A stretch of 64,000 bases of DNA from Burkholderia catarinensis (lineage in GTDB: Bacteria > Pseudomonadota > Gammaproteobacteria > Burkholderiales > Burkholderiaceae), in contig NZ_MDEQ02000005.1 in NCBI RefSeq assembly GCF_001883705.2, forward strand, positions 62,001 through 126,000. Direction: 5' to 3'. The first letter of the stretch is position 1, and every line of letters begins with the position of its first letter. Made by a program: the position numbers and the translations under genes. The notes under the pieces are model-generated. The model ran no database searches. It worked only from the letters and a program-made list of their open reading frames with translations, and was not told where the DNA came from. Below are positions 43,838 to 52,386 of this stretch, one piece after another.

Positions 43838-44101
43838 TCAGCGGCGCGGCTGCCCGCTACGCGCCGGACGCGGGGAATTCGCGTCCTTGTGCCGGAAGTT
43901 GATGCGGCCCTTGGTAAGGTCGTACATCGACAGTTCCAGCGTCACGCGGTCGCCCGCGAGAATGCGGATGTGGTTCTTGCGCATGCGGCCCGATGCATAC
44001 GCGCCAACCACCACGCCGTTTTCCAGCGTGACACGGTATTTGCTGTCCGGCAGCACTTCGTCGACGATTCCGTCGAGTTCCAGCAGTTCTTCTTTTGCCA
44101 A
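43838..44101 (-). CDS. infA: Translation initiation factor IF-1 (second copy)
   Basis: An 87-residue IF-1: [44 protein letters not shown] and [14 protein letters not shown] form the S1/OB fold, followed by a Pro/Arg-rich tail not found in the standard 72-residue factor. The start is TTG at 44101: no ATG or GTG is in place, and GGAGG lies seven bases upstream of this codon, exactly before the conserved AKEE. IF-1 binds the ribosomal A site during initiation. Burkholderia carry a separate infA in the ribosomal-protein cluster; this is the accessory copy beside a csp gene. Confidence 0.93.
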   Translation of the reverse strand: MAKEELLELDGIVDEVLPDSKYRVTLENGVVVGAYASGRMRKNHIRILAGDRVTLELSMYDLTKGRINFRHKDANSPRPARSGQPRR

Positions 44102-44571
44102 ACCAATTCCTCCAGACAAGGTGATTGACCGCGGCCGCGGCGATCTGCCCGGCGCCGTTTCCCGCAACGCGGGACGGCGGCCGGCAGGCTGCCGGGTATC
44201 GGTTCGTTCAGACGGGCCACAGGCTCGTCTTGCGATCGGAGCCCGGCGCGTTGCGGCGTTCGGGCGGTCGGTGGCGGCGGCGCAATGCGCGCCGCGCAAG
44301 TCGGGACCGCGCCGGCTACGACAGGGCGGCGGTCTGCTCGGGTTGATGCGTTGAAGCGGTGATGCGCAAGCGAAGCGGCGGCCGCTTCGCGAGGGCGTTG
44401 CGTCGCACGCCGTCAGGCATGCGATGAAGGAGGCGTCACGACCGATGCATCGTGAATGTCGCGATGCATCGGTCGTGCGCATCGGAAACGCGCAGGCCGC
44501 CGGAACAGCGGCGCCCCGCGCGAAAATCCGTCCGGCAACGGCCGCCGATTGGCGGCCGCCGCCGATGCGGC
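44102..44571. other. Spacer between csp and infA with a strong hairpin
   Basis: 470 bases without a recognisable gene. Apart from the 16-bp inverted repeat at 44437-44477, nothing clear was seen; GC-rich frames are shadows. Confidence 0.5.
44437..44477. other. Perfect 16-bp inverted repeat (hairpin)
   Basis: CACGACCGATGCATCG at 44437-44452 pairs exactly with 44462-44477 around a nine-base loop. It lies about 95 bases beyond the csp stop on that gene's strand and upstream of infA. There is no T-run on either side, so it is not a standard terminator; it may stabilise an mRNA end or serve as a protein site. Confidence 0.7.
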
Positions 44572-44775
44572 TTACAGCGGCGTGATGTTCGACGCTTGCA
44601 GGCCCTTCGGGCCACGCTTCACTTCGAAGTTGACCTTCTGGCCTTCGGCCAGGGTCTTGAAGCCCGTGCCGCGAATTTCCGAGAAATGGGCGAACAGATC
44701 GTCGCCGCCGTTATCCGGGGAGATGAAACCAAAGCCCTTGGTTTCGTTGAACCACTTGACGGTACCGGTATCCAC
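44572..44775 (-). CDS. Cold-shock protein, CspA family
   Basis: A 67-residue cold-shock domain protein: [19 protein letters not shown] with RNA-binding motif RNP1 (KGFGFI) and DLFAHFSEI as RNP2. The start is GTG at 44775, placed by AAGGAAG five bases upstream and by the family length. It binds single-stranded nucleic acid and acts as an RNA chaperone. A long AT-richer leader (44776 to about 44920) precedes it, as for cold-inducible csp mRNAs. Next to infA2, both genes may serve translation under stress. Confidence 0.94.
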   Translation of the reverse strand: MDTGTVKWFNETKGFGFISPDNGGDDLFAHFSEIRGTGFKTLAEGQKVNFEVKRGPKGLQASNITPL

Positions 44776-45055
44776 AAATACTTCCTTAATACGAATAATT
44801 GAACATGCGCCCGTGACGGGCACAGAAAGAATCAAAGAGGGAGAGACCAACGACTGCCGCATGGACTGCGGCCAATGATGAGCAATCGAACTTCTTGAAT
44901 ACTTCGACTGTACACACTACGCGGTCGCGACGACTCCGTCAAGTTATTTCGGCGCAACGCAGGCGCGCGGTCGCGACGCGCGCGTTCTACGGCGCACGCC
45001 GCCGGCCGACGGGACGCATTTCGATGCGCCCCTTTTTTCGGCCGGCGCGCCCGTT

Positions 45056-46135
45056 TTACTGCGGCTCGAACACGTGATGCAGCGCCGGCGGCGCGTCGCC
45101 GTCGCGAATCCGCATCTCGAATGCCTTGCGCGCGACGCTCGTCGGCCGCACGTCGGCCACGTCCAGGTAGAACTGCGAATACCAGTCGCGCATCTGGTAC
45201 AGCGGCCCGTCGCCTTCGCACAGCAGCGGGTTGTCGATCCGCGTCTTGCTGTGCCAGATGTCGACGTCCTCGTAGAACGCGCGCTGCGCTTCCTTCACGT
45301 AGGCGTTCGCGATCGCCATGTTCTGCTCGTCGGTCAGCCCGGCCACCTTCTTCACGATCACGCCGTAACGCAGCTCGAAGCTGTTCATGTCGATCGGCAC
45401 GTGGCAGTTCAGCAGCACCGAATGGATCGGCTGCCCGTTGCTCTGCCCCGTCATCTGCGTGATGTGCACGGCCGGCCCGAAATAGGTCGACAGCGCGGTC
45501 AGCGCGTCGCCGCCCAGCTTCTCGCTGCGGCCGACCATCAGCTGCGTCGCCTTGTGATCCTCGAACAGGTTCGCGAAATAGTCGATCGGTGCGCGGTGCA
45601 CGGTCGCGAAGTGCGCAACATCCGAGATGTTGTCGACCAGTTCGCGGCAGTTGGCGTGGATCACCATCTTGTCGACCACCCAATCCGACCATTCATCGGA
45701 GAAGCACACGTCGAGACGCGGAATCGCGACGTCCGCCGGCGGCGCGTTGCCTTCCGGGTCGTTCCACACGAACAGCAGGTTGTTTTCCTCGCAGGTCGGC
45801 CACGCGCCGATGCGCGCCTTCGGCGGAATCCGCTTGCAATACGGGATCGACGCGCACTGCCCTTCGCCGCTCCAGGCCCAGCCGTGGAACGGGCACACGA
45901 GGTTGTCGCCCTGCACCGTACCGAGGCTCAGGTCGGCGCCCATGTGCGGGCAGTACGCGTCGACGACATTGACCTTGCCGGTCGAATCGGCGAACGCGGC
46001 GAGCTTGCGGCCGAACACGTTCAGCGTGTGCGGCTGGCCGTCCTTGTAGTCGCGGGCGAGCCCGAGGCAGTGCCAGCCGCGCGCATAGCGCTGCGCGAGC
46101 GGCTGGGCTTCGATCTTGTAAGGGCGTGCGGACAT
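45056..46135 (-). CDS. kshA: 3-Ketosteroid 9-alpha-hydroxylase oxygenase (KshA-like Rieske protein)
   Basis: A 359-residue Rieske oxygenase. The [2Fe-2S] ligands are Cys62/His64 in YCPHMG and Cys81/His84 in VCPFHGW; the mononuclear iron site lies in NISDVAHFATVH with His175 and His180. Length and the IPYCKRIPPKARIGAWPT segment match KshA, which hydroxylates 3-ketosteroids at C9 to open ring B. No KshB reductase is in the window. It is the last gene of the long steroid operon, 68 bases after the RND gene. Well supported by context. Confidence 0.88.
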   Translation of the reverse strand: MSARPYKIEAQPLAQRYARGWHCLGLARDYKDGQPHTLNVFGRKLAAFADSTGKVNVVDAYCPHMGADLSLGTVQGDNLVCPFHGWAWSGEGQCASIPYCKRIPPKARIGAWPTCEENNLLFVWNDPEGNAPPADVAIPRLDVCFSDEWSDWVVDKMVIHANCRELVDNISDVAHFATVHRAPIDYFANLFEDHKATQLMVGRSEKLGGDALTALSTYFGPAVHITQMTGQSNGQPIHSVLLNCHVPIDMNSFELRYGVIVKKVAGLTDEQNMAIANAYVKEAQRAFYEDVDIWHSKTRIDNPLLCEGDGPLYQMRDWYSQFYLDVADVRPTSVARKAFEMRIRDGDAPPALHHVFEPQ

Positions 46136-46203
46136 GTGGGTTGACTCCTCTTGTGGAGAGCGCGCGACGGCCCGCCGCGCGCGGGGGAAATGGGGTGCGC
46201 CGT

Positions 46204-48666
46204 TCAGCGCATCGGGTTGCCGTGCTCGAGCGCGGGCGACGGCTTCAGCGGCGCGGGGGCCGCCGGCGACGGCGGCTGCCGCTGCGAAACGCGGCGCTCG
46301 GCACGCTCGACGCCGAGCCACGCGGCGAGCGCGGGCAGCAGGAACACCGCGCCGAACAGGTTCACGAGGAACATGAACGCGAGCAGCACGCCCATGTCGA
46401 CCTGGAACTTCAGCGCGGAGAACGCCCACGTGCCGACGCCGATGAACATCGTGACGGCCGTGAACAAAGCCGCCGTGCCGCGCTGGCGCATCGCGTCGGC
46501 AAACGCGTCCGGCAGCGTCGCACCGTGGCGGATGTCGTGCTGCAGGCGCTCGTACAGGTAGATCCCGTAATCGACGCCCACGCCCACGCCGAGCGTGATC
46601 ACCGGCAGCGTCGCGACCTTCAGCCCGATGCCGAGGCGCGCCATCACCGCATTGCACAGGATCGACACGAGCGTGAGCGGCACGACGATGCACAGCACCG
46701 CGCGCCACGAGCGGAACGTCACCGCGCAGAGCAGCGCGATCGCGCCGAAGATCGACAGCAGCATCGCGATCTCCGCGTCGCCGACGGCCTCGTTGGTCGC
46801 GGCCATCACGCCGACGTTGCCGCCCGCGAGCCGGAACGCGACGTTCGGCGTCGGGTTCCCGGCCGCGAAGCGCCTGATCTCGTCGACGATGTGCGCGATG
46901 GTCGTGCCTTCGTGGTTCTTCGTGTAGATCAGCACCTGGATCGCCTTGCAGTTCGCGGTGTTCATTCCGTTGTCGGGATCGAACGCGCTGGAACCCTGCG
47001 TGAGCCCGTCGCTGGAGCGCGGCAGCGCGGCCCAGCGCGGATTGCCTTCGTTGAACGCGGCGATGAACACCTTGCCCTGCGACGACACGCTCGTCACCGA
47101 CTGCACGCCGGCCACGCCGCGCATGTTCATCTCGAACTTCTCGATCGCGCTCATCACCGGGTAATGCAGGCACGCATCGTCGAAGCCGGTCGTCTCGACG
47201 ATCACCGACAGCACGTCCACGCCGATGTTGTACTGGTGCGTGATCGCCGCGTTGTCGATGTTGTAGCGCGAGTTCGCGCGCAGCTCCGGCGCGCCGGTGC
47301 CGATGTCGCCGATCTCCAGCTTGCGCGATTCGAGCGTGCCGTACGCGAGCAGCGCGAGCGCCACCGCGAACACGCCGAGCGCGGGCGCCGGCCGCGCGAA
47401 CACCGCGAAGCGCGACCATATCCGGCTGCCGCCGGCCGCCGCCGTACGCTGCGCGCGCGCCAGCGTGCCGCGTTCGAGGCGCGTGTACGACAGCAGGATC
47501 GGCAGGAACACCTTGTTCGTGACGATCATCAGCAGCACGCCGAGGCACGCGGTGATGCCGAGCTCGCGCACGATGTCGATCCTGATCCGCATGATCACCA
47601 TGAAGCCGAGCGCGTTGGTCAGCAGCGCGACGGTGCCCGGCACGAACAGCTTGCGGAACGCGTCGCGTGCGGCGTCGACCGACGACGCGCCGCGCACCAG
47701 CGCCTGCTTCCATGCGTTGGTCATCTGCACCGCATGCGACACGCCGATCGAGAAGATCAGGAACGGCACGAGGATCGACATCGGGTCGATGCCGAGCCCG
47801 AGCAGCGGCAGCGCGCCGAGCAGCCAGACGACCGGCAGCAGCGCGACGACGAGTGCCAGCACGGTGGTCTTCAGCGAGCGCGTATAGCCGAACAGCAGCG
47901 CGGCCGTCACGAGGAACGCGAGCGCGAAGAACGCCATCACGCCCGCGATGCCGTTCTCGACGTCGCCGACCAGCTTCGCGAAGCCGATGATGTTCACGTC
48001 GATGCCCTGCTTCGCATACTTCGCGCGGATCTCCTCGAGCTGGCGCGCGACCGCGCTGTAGTCGAGCCGCTTGCCGGTCGCGGGATCGGTCTCGCGCAAC
48101 TCGGCACGGATCAGCGCCGACTTCAGGTCGTTGCCGACGAGGCGGCCGATCTGCCCGGAGCGCGCGACGTTGCGGCGCACTTTCGCGAGATCGTCGGGGT
48201 TCGCGCTGGAGAACTGGCCGGGCACGACCACATCGCCGCGAAAGCCGGCCTCGGTCACCTCGGTGTAGTGGACGTTCGGCGTGAACAGCGAGAACACGCG
48301 CGACCGGTTCACGCCGGGGATGAAGAAGACGTCGTCGGTCGCATGGCGCAGCGCGTCCATGAACGTCTGGTTGTAGATGTCGCCGTCGCCCTTCCAGCGC
48401 AGGCTCACGAGGATCGTGTTCGCGCCGGGGAACGCCCCCGCGTAGCGCTCGAACACCTGCATGTACGGGTGCTGCATCGGGATCATCTTGTTGAAGCCCG
48501 GATCGAGCTTCAGGCGCGTCGCGGACAAGCCGAGCGCGAGCGTCACCGCGACGCAGAGCAGCGTCAGCAGCCGGCGCCGGCGAATGATCGTGTTGGCGCA
48601 GCGCTCGACGAACGCGGCGAGGCGCGATGCGGGAACGGCTTCGGGGGGGCGTGACAGGTCGTTCAT
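46204..48666 (-). CDS. RND-superfamily exporter (MMPL type)
   Basis: An 820-residue inner-membrane transporter with two MMPL/SSD-like halves, each one large periplasmic domain and about six membrane segments: RRLLTLLCVAVTLALGLSATRLKLDPGFNKMIP at the start, GVMAFFALAFLVTAALLFGYTRSLKTTVLALVVALLP near 255, and TLPVITLGVGVGVDYGIYLYERL near 700. It resembles the hydrophobe/sterol-type RND proteins rather than HAE multidrug pumps. Its partners are the YCF48-like protein upstream and probably DUF1302/DUF1329 at 34-37 kb. Direction of transport is unknown. Confidence 0.88.
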   Translation of the reverse strand: MNDLSRPPEAVPASRLAAFVERCANTIIRRRRLLTLLCVAVTLALGLSATRLKLDPGFNKMIPMQHPYMQVFERYAGAFPGANTILVSLRWKGDGDIYNQTFMDALRHATDDVFFIPGVNRSRVFSLFTPNVHYTEVTEAGFRGDVVVPGQFSSANPDDLAKVRRNVARSGQIGRLVGNDLKSALIRAELRETDPATGKRLDYSAVARQLEEIRAKYAKQGIDVNIIGFAKLVGDVENGIAGVMAFFALAFLVTAALLFGYTRSLKTTVLALVVALLPVVWLLGALPLLGLGIDPMSILVPFLIFSIGVSHAVQMTNAWKQALVRGASSVDAARDAFRKLFVPGTVALLTNALGFMVIMRIRIDIVRELGITACLGVLLMIVTNKVFLPILLSYTRLERGTLARAQRTAAAGGSRIWSRFAVFARPAPALGVFAVALALLAYGTLESRKLEIGDIGTGAPELRANSRYNIDNAAITHQYNIGVDVLSVIVETTGFDDACLHYPVMSAIEKFEMNMRGVAGVQSVTSVSSQGKVFIAAFNEGNPRWAALPRSSDGLTQGSSAFDPDNGMNTANCKAIQVLIYTKNHEGTTIAHIVDEIRRFAAGNPTPNVAFRLAGGNVGVMAATNEAVGDAEIAMLLSIFGAIALLCAVTFRSWRAVLCIVVPLTLVSILCNAVMARLGIGLKVATLPVITLGVGVGVDYGIYLYERLQHDIRHGATLPDAFADAMRQRGTAALFTAVTMFIGVGTWAFSALKFQVDMGVLLAFMFLVNLFGAVFLLPALAAWLGVERAERRVSQRQPPSPAAPAPLKPSPALEHGNPMR

Positions 48667-48763
48667 GGAATTCTCGGGTCGGTACGGACGGGCGATGCGA
48701 AACGAACCAAAGCGGACGGAAACCGGCGGCCGCGGCGGCTGCAACGGCCGCCGTGGCCGCGCA

Positions 48764-49723
48764 TCAGGACGGCGCCGCGGCGAGCGGCGCGACGCCCGCC
48801 TCGCCGCCGAGCAGCAGCGCGCCGTGGCCCATGTCGAGCACGGCCGCGAGGCTCTGCACGCCGCCGAGCTTGCGCACGTCGAAGGTCAGCCCGCCGTCGC
48901 GCGACGCGACGATCGCGCCGCCCTGGCCGACCAGCACGAGTTCGCCGTCGGCGAGCTGGGTCGCGCCGAAATACGACACCGGCACGCGGCTGTCGACATG
49001 CGTCCACGTCGCGCCGCGATCGGTGCTGCGCACCACGTTGCCGCGCATCCCGTACGCGACCCAGTCGCCGTTCGCGAGCATCAGCGCGCCGAACAGCGAG
49101 CCGGCGTACGGCGAAGGCAGCTTGTCCCACGTGGCGCCGTTGTCGGTCGAGCGCAGCAGCGTGCCGCTCTCGCCCGCGACCAGCAGGTTGCCGTGGCCGT
49201 CGCCGACGATCGCGTTCAGGTGACGGTCGCCCGCCGGCGTCTTCACGGTCTGCCACGTGATGCCGGCGTCGTCCGAGCGCAGCAGCTGGCCGAAGCTGCC
49301 GGCCGCGAACAGCCGGCCCTCCGCGGTGCCCCACACGGACAGCAGCGGATCGGAATGCGCGTGGTCCATGTGCACCTCGCGCCAGTGCGCGCCCGCGTCG
49401 TCGCTGCGGACGATCCGGCCGTCGTGGCCGACCGCGATCCCGAGCGTCGGCGTGATGAAGCGCACCTGCGTGAGCGTCGACCCCGGGTCGGGGGTGACCG
49501 ACGCGGGCCGCCAGTGGCTGCCCGCGTCGTCGCTCAGCAGGATCACGCCGCGTTCGCCGACCGCGACGATGCGCGTGCCGGCCCTGGCGAGCCCATTGAC
49601 CTGCAGCTTGTCCGCATGGATCGCGGTGACCGGGAACGCCGGCAGCGGGCGCGGCGAAAACGCGAACAGCGCAGCGCCGAGCACGAGCGCCGACATCGCG
49701 AGTCCGGGCAAAGTTCGTTTCAT
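48764..49723 (-). CDS. YCF48-like beta-propeller protein, exported
   Basis: A 319-residue protein with an N-terminal signal segment (LPGLAMSALVLGAALFAF) and at least five Asp-box repeats of the form SDDAGxxW / STDRGATW, as in YCF48/BNR beta-propellers. In proteobacteria such a protein commonly accompanies MMPL-type RND exporters and DUF1302/DUF1329, as here. It is probably periplasmic and helps assemble or couple the transporter. It precedes the RND gene by 97 bases. Confidence 0.85.
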   Translation of the reverse strand: MKRTLPGLAMSALVLGAALFAFSPRPLPAFPVTAIHADKLQVNGLARAGTRIVAVGERGVILLSDDAGSHWRPASVTPDPGSTLTQVRFITPTLGIAVGHDGRIVRSDDAGAHWREVHMDHAHSDPLLSVWGTAEGRLFAAGSFGQLLRSDDAGITWQTVKTPAGDRHLNAIVGDGHGNLLVAGESGTLLRSTDNGATWDKLPSPYAGSLFGALMLANGDWVAYGMRGNVVRSTDRGATWTHVDSRVPVSYFGATQLADGELVLVGQGGAIVASRDGGLTFDVRKLGGVQSLAAVLDMGHGALLLGGEAGVAPLAAAPS

Positions 49724-49876
49724 CGCTTGTCTCCTTCCTGGGGCTGCGTCCGACGGCGGTGCACGCCGAAGCGCCAACCTCCGTCGGCTGCAAGTCTCCG
49801 GGCCGTCGGTCGTCGCCGCGGCCTCGAATGGTCCTGAATGGCTGGCCGCCGCTTCCGGCGGCCGGTCCGGCTCGGG

Positions 49877-51082
49877 CTACGCGCCGACCTCGAACAGCGC
49901 GGCGGCGCCCATCCCGCCGCCGATGCACATCGTCACGACCGCGTGCCGCACGCCGCGCCGCGCGCCCTCGAGCAGCGCGTGCATCGTCATCCGCGCGCCC
50001 GACATCCCGAACGGATGGCCGAGCGCGATCGCGCCGCCATCCACGTTCAGGCGCTCGTCGGGGATGCCGAGCGTGTCGCGGCAATACAGCGCCTGGCACG
50101 CGAACGCCTCGTTCAGCTCCCACAGCCCGACGTCGGCCACGGTCATCCCGAAGCGCGCCAGCAGCTTCGGGATCGCGAACACCGGGCCGATGCCCATCTC
50201 GTCCGGCTCGCAGCCGGCCACCGCGAGACCGCGGAACGCGCCGAGCGGCGTCAGCCCGCGGCGTGCCGCCTCGCCGCGCGACATCACGACCACGGCCGCC
50301 GCGCCGTCCGACAGTTGCGACGCATTGCCGGCCGTCACGAACTCGCCCTGCTCGACGACCTTGCCGCCGCTCCACGACGGCTTCAGCCCCGCGAGCCGCC
50401 CGGCTGTCGTGTCGGCGCGCACGCCTTCGTCGCGCGCCGCGCGCAGGCTCTCGTGGCCGGCCGGGTTGCCTTCCTTGTCGAACAGCGCGCGCCGCACGTC
50501 GAGCGGCGCGATTTCCGCGTCGAAGCGGCCGGCCGCCTGGGCGTCGGCCGTGCGCTGGTGGCTCTGCAGCGCGAATGCGTCCTGCGCCGCGCGCGAGATC
50601 CCGTAGCGGCGCGATACGATCTCGGCCGTTTCCATCATCGCGATGTACGCGGCCGGCTGGTGGTCGAGCACGGCCTGCGAACGCGCGCGATACGCGTTCT
50701 TGTGCTTGTTCTGCGTGAGCGAGATCGACTCGACGCCGCCCGCGACGACGATCCGCGCGTCGCCCGCGCCGATGCCGCGCGCGGCGCTCGCGATCGCCAT
50801 CAGGCCCGACGAGCACATGCGGTCGATCGCCATGCCGGGCACCGACGCCGGCAGCCCGGCTGCCGCGGCCGACAGGCGGCCGATGTTGTAGCCCTGCGTG
50901 CCCTGCTGCGCGGCGCAGCCGATCACCACGTCGTCGACGTCGGCCGGCGCGACGCCCGCGCGTTCGAGCGCGGTACGCACGACGTGGCCGCCTAGCGCGG
51001 GCGCCTCGGTGTCGTTGAACATGCCGCGAAACGCCTTGCCGATCGGCGTGCGTGCGACGGAAACGATGACTGAGTCTTCCAT
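49877..51082 (-). CDS. Acetyl-CoA acyltransferase (thiolase)
   Basis: A 401-residue thiolase: nucleophile Cys in [13 protein letters not shown] near residue 90, GVESIS near 120, [11 protein letters not shown] near 335, [17 protein letters not shown] near 350 with catalytic His, and [13 protein letters not shown] at the end with the second Cys. It cleaves a 3-ketoacyl-CoA with CoA. It differs from the FadA6-type thiolase at 55851, so the operon has two thiolases; this one may act on a different ring-derived intermediate or on side chains. Confidence 0.92.
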   Translation of the reverse strand: MEDSVIVSVARTPIGKAFRGMFNDTEAPALGGHVVRTALERAGVAPADVDDVVIGCAAQQGTQGYNIGRLSAAAAGLPASVPGMAIDRMCSSGLMAIASAARGIGAGDARIVVAGGVESISLTQNKHKNAYRARSQAVLDHQPAAYIAMMETAEIVSRRYGISRAAQDAFALQSHQRTADAQAAGRFDAEIAPLDVRRALFDKEGNPAGHESLRAARDEGVRADTTAGRLAGLKPSWSGGKVVEQGEFVTAGNASQLSDGAAAVVVMSRGEAARRGLTPLGAFRGLAVAGCEPDEMGIGPVFAIPKLLARFGMTVADVGLWELNEAFACQALYCRDTLGIPDERLNVDGGAIALGHPFGMSGARMTMHALLEGARRGVRHAVVTMCIGGGMGAAALFEVGA

Positions 51083-51094
51083 AAGTCTGGCTCT

Positions 51095-51589
51095 CTAGAA
51101 GTAATAGCGGCTGATCGTGTCGGCGACGCAGCCGGGCTTGCCCTCGCCTTCGCCCTCGATCTCGACGGTCACGCGTATCCACGCCTGCACGCCGCCGTCG
51201 AGCGGCTCGACGCGCAGCAGCTCGCCGACGCCGCGCACGCGCGCGCCGACCGTCACCGGCGCCGGGAAACGGATCCTGTCGCAGCCGTAGTTGACGCCGA
51301 GCCGCGCGCCGTCGATGCGCACGATCTGCGGCAGGAAGTGATTGACGAGCGACAGCGTCAGGTAGCCGTGCGCGATGCACACGCCGAACGGGCCGTCCTT
51401 CGCGCGCACCGGATCGACGTGCACCCACTGGTGATCGCCCGTCGCGTCGGCGAAACCGTCGATGCGGATCTGGTCGATCGCGAGCCACGCGCTCGCGCCG
51501 AGCGTGTTGCCGACGGCTGCCACAAGTTCGCCGGGATGCGCGAACACGCGGGGCGTCGCGCACACGGGGTCGAGGGTCGTGTCCATCAT
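51095..51589 (-). CDS. MaoC-type (R)-specific enoyl-CoA hydratase
   Basis: A 164-residue hot-dog fold hydratase. The hydratase-2 motif [34 protein letters not shown] near residue 46 carries the catalytic Asp and His, and [14 protein letters not shown] near 100 is typical of the HtdZ/NodN group. It hydrates trans-enoyl-CoAs. The ATG at 51589 overlaps the ipdF stop in an ATGA, marking translational coupling. It lies between ipdF and a thiolase, a sensible place in a beta-oxidation-like sequence. Confidence 0.88.
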   Translation of the reverse strand: [164 protein letters not shown]

Positions 51590-52386
51590 GCGTGCTGGCT
51601 GCTGACCGACAGCACTTCGCCCGTCATGTACGACGCGTAATCGCTTGCAAGAAACACCATCACGTTCGCGACCTCCCAGACTTCGGCGGCGCGCCCGAAG
51701 GCTTCGCGCGACGCCAGTTGATTCAGCAAGTCGGCCGGCGCCGACTTCTTCAGAAAATCGTGCATCGCGATGCTCGGCGCGACCGCGTTGATGCGCACGC
51801 CGTATGGCGACGCCTCGAGCGCCGCGCAGCGCGTGAGCGCCATCACGCCCGCCTTCGCCGCCGCGTAGTGCGCCTGTTCCGCCTGCGCACGCCAGCCGAG
51901 CACCGATGCGTTGTTGACGATCGCGCCACGGCCTCGGGCCTGCATGTGCGGCAGCATCGCGCGCGTCATCCGGAACGTCCCGGTCAGGCTAATGTCGATC
52001 ACGCGCGACCATTCGGCATCGTCCATATCGACGATGCGGGCCGCCCCGCCGAGCCCGGCGTTGTTGATCAGCACGTCGACGCCGTCGAGCTGGTCCTGCG
52101 CGTCCGCGACGAGCGCCTGCACGTCGGCCTCGACCGCGACGTTGCACAGGCGGCCGTAGACCTGTTGCAGCCCCGTCTCGGCGCGCAGCGTCTGAACCGC
52201 CTGTTCGAGGCGCTTCTCGTGGATATCGGAGATGAACAGCGCGCGACAGCCTTCTTCCGCGCAGCGGCGCGCGGCCGCGAAGCCGATGCCGGCGCCGGCG
52301 GCGGCCGTGATCAGCACCGATTTGCCGGCGAGCAGCTGGTGGCCGGGTACGTACGCCGGTGCTTTCTGGATCTGGGGTTCGGTCAT
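51586..52386 (-). CDS. ipdF: SDR, (5R)-hydroxy-HIC-CoA-type dehydrogenase (IpdF-like)
   Basis: A 266-residue SDR. LAGKSVLITAAAGAGIGFAAARR near residue 19, NNAGLGGAARIVDMDDAEW near 106, Ser in NNASVLGWRAQ near 155 and YAAAK near 170; it ends MTGEVLSVSSQHA. As I recall it, Mycobacterium tuberculosis IpdF (Rv3559c) has the same unusual TAAAGxGIG motif, NNASVLGWRAQ and GEV-SVS-QH ending, and also lies next to fadE30. IpdF oxidises the 5-hydroxy group of HIP-derived CoA esters. Four-base overlaps join it to fadE30 and the MaoC gene. Confidence 0.82.
   Translation of the reverse strand: MTEPQIQKAPAYVPGHQLLAGKSVLITAAAGAGIGFAAARRCAEEGCRALFISDIHEKRLEQAVQTLRAETGLQQVYGRLCNVAVEADVQALVADAQDQLDGVDVLINNAGLGGAARIVDMDDAEWSRVIDISLTGTFRMTRAMLPHMQARGRGAIVNNASVLGWRAQAEQAHYAAAKAGVMALTRCAALEASPYGVRINAVAPSIAMHDFLKKSAPADLLNQLASREAFGRAAEVWEVANVMVFLASDYASYMTGEVLSVSSQHA

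Noticed and set aside
46126..48654. An 842-codon plus-strand frame opposite the RND gene
   Set aside because: Composition is His/Arg/Asp-rich shadow; the minus-strand RND protein has membrane segments and family motifs.
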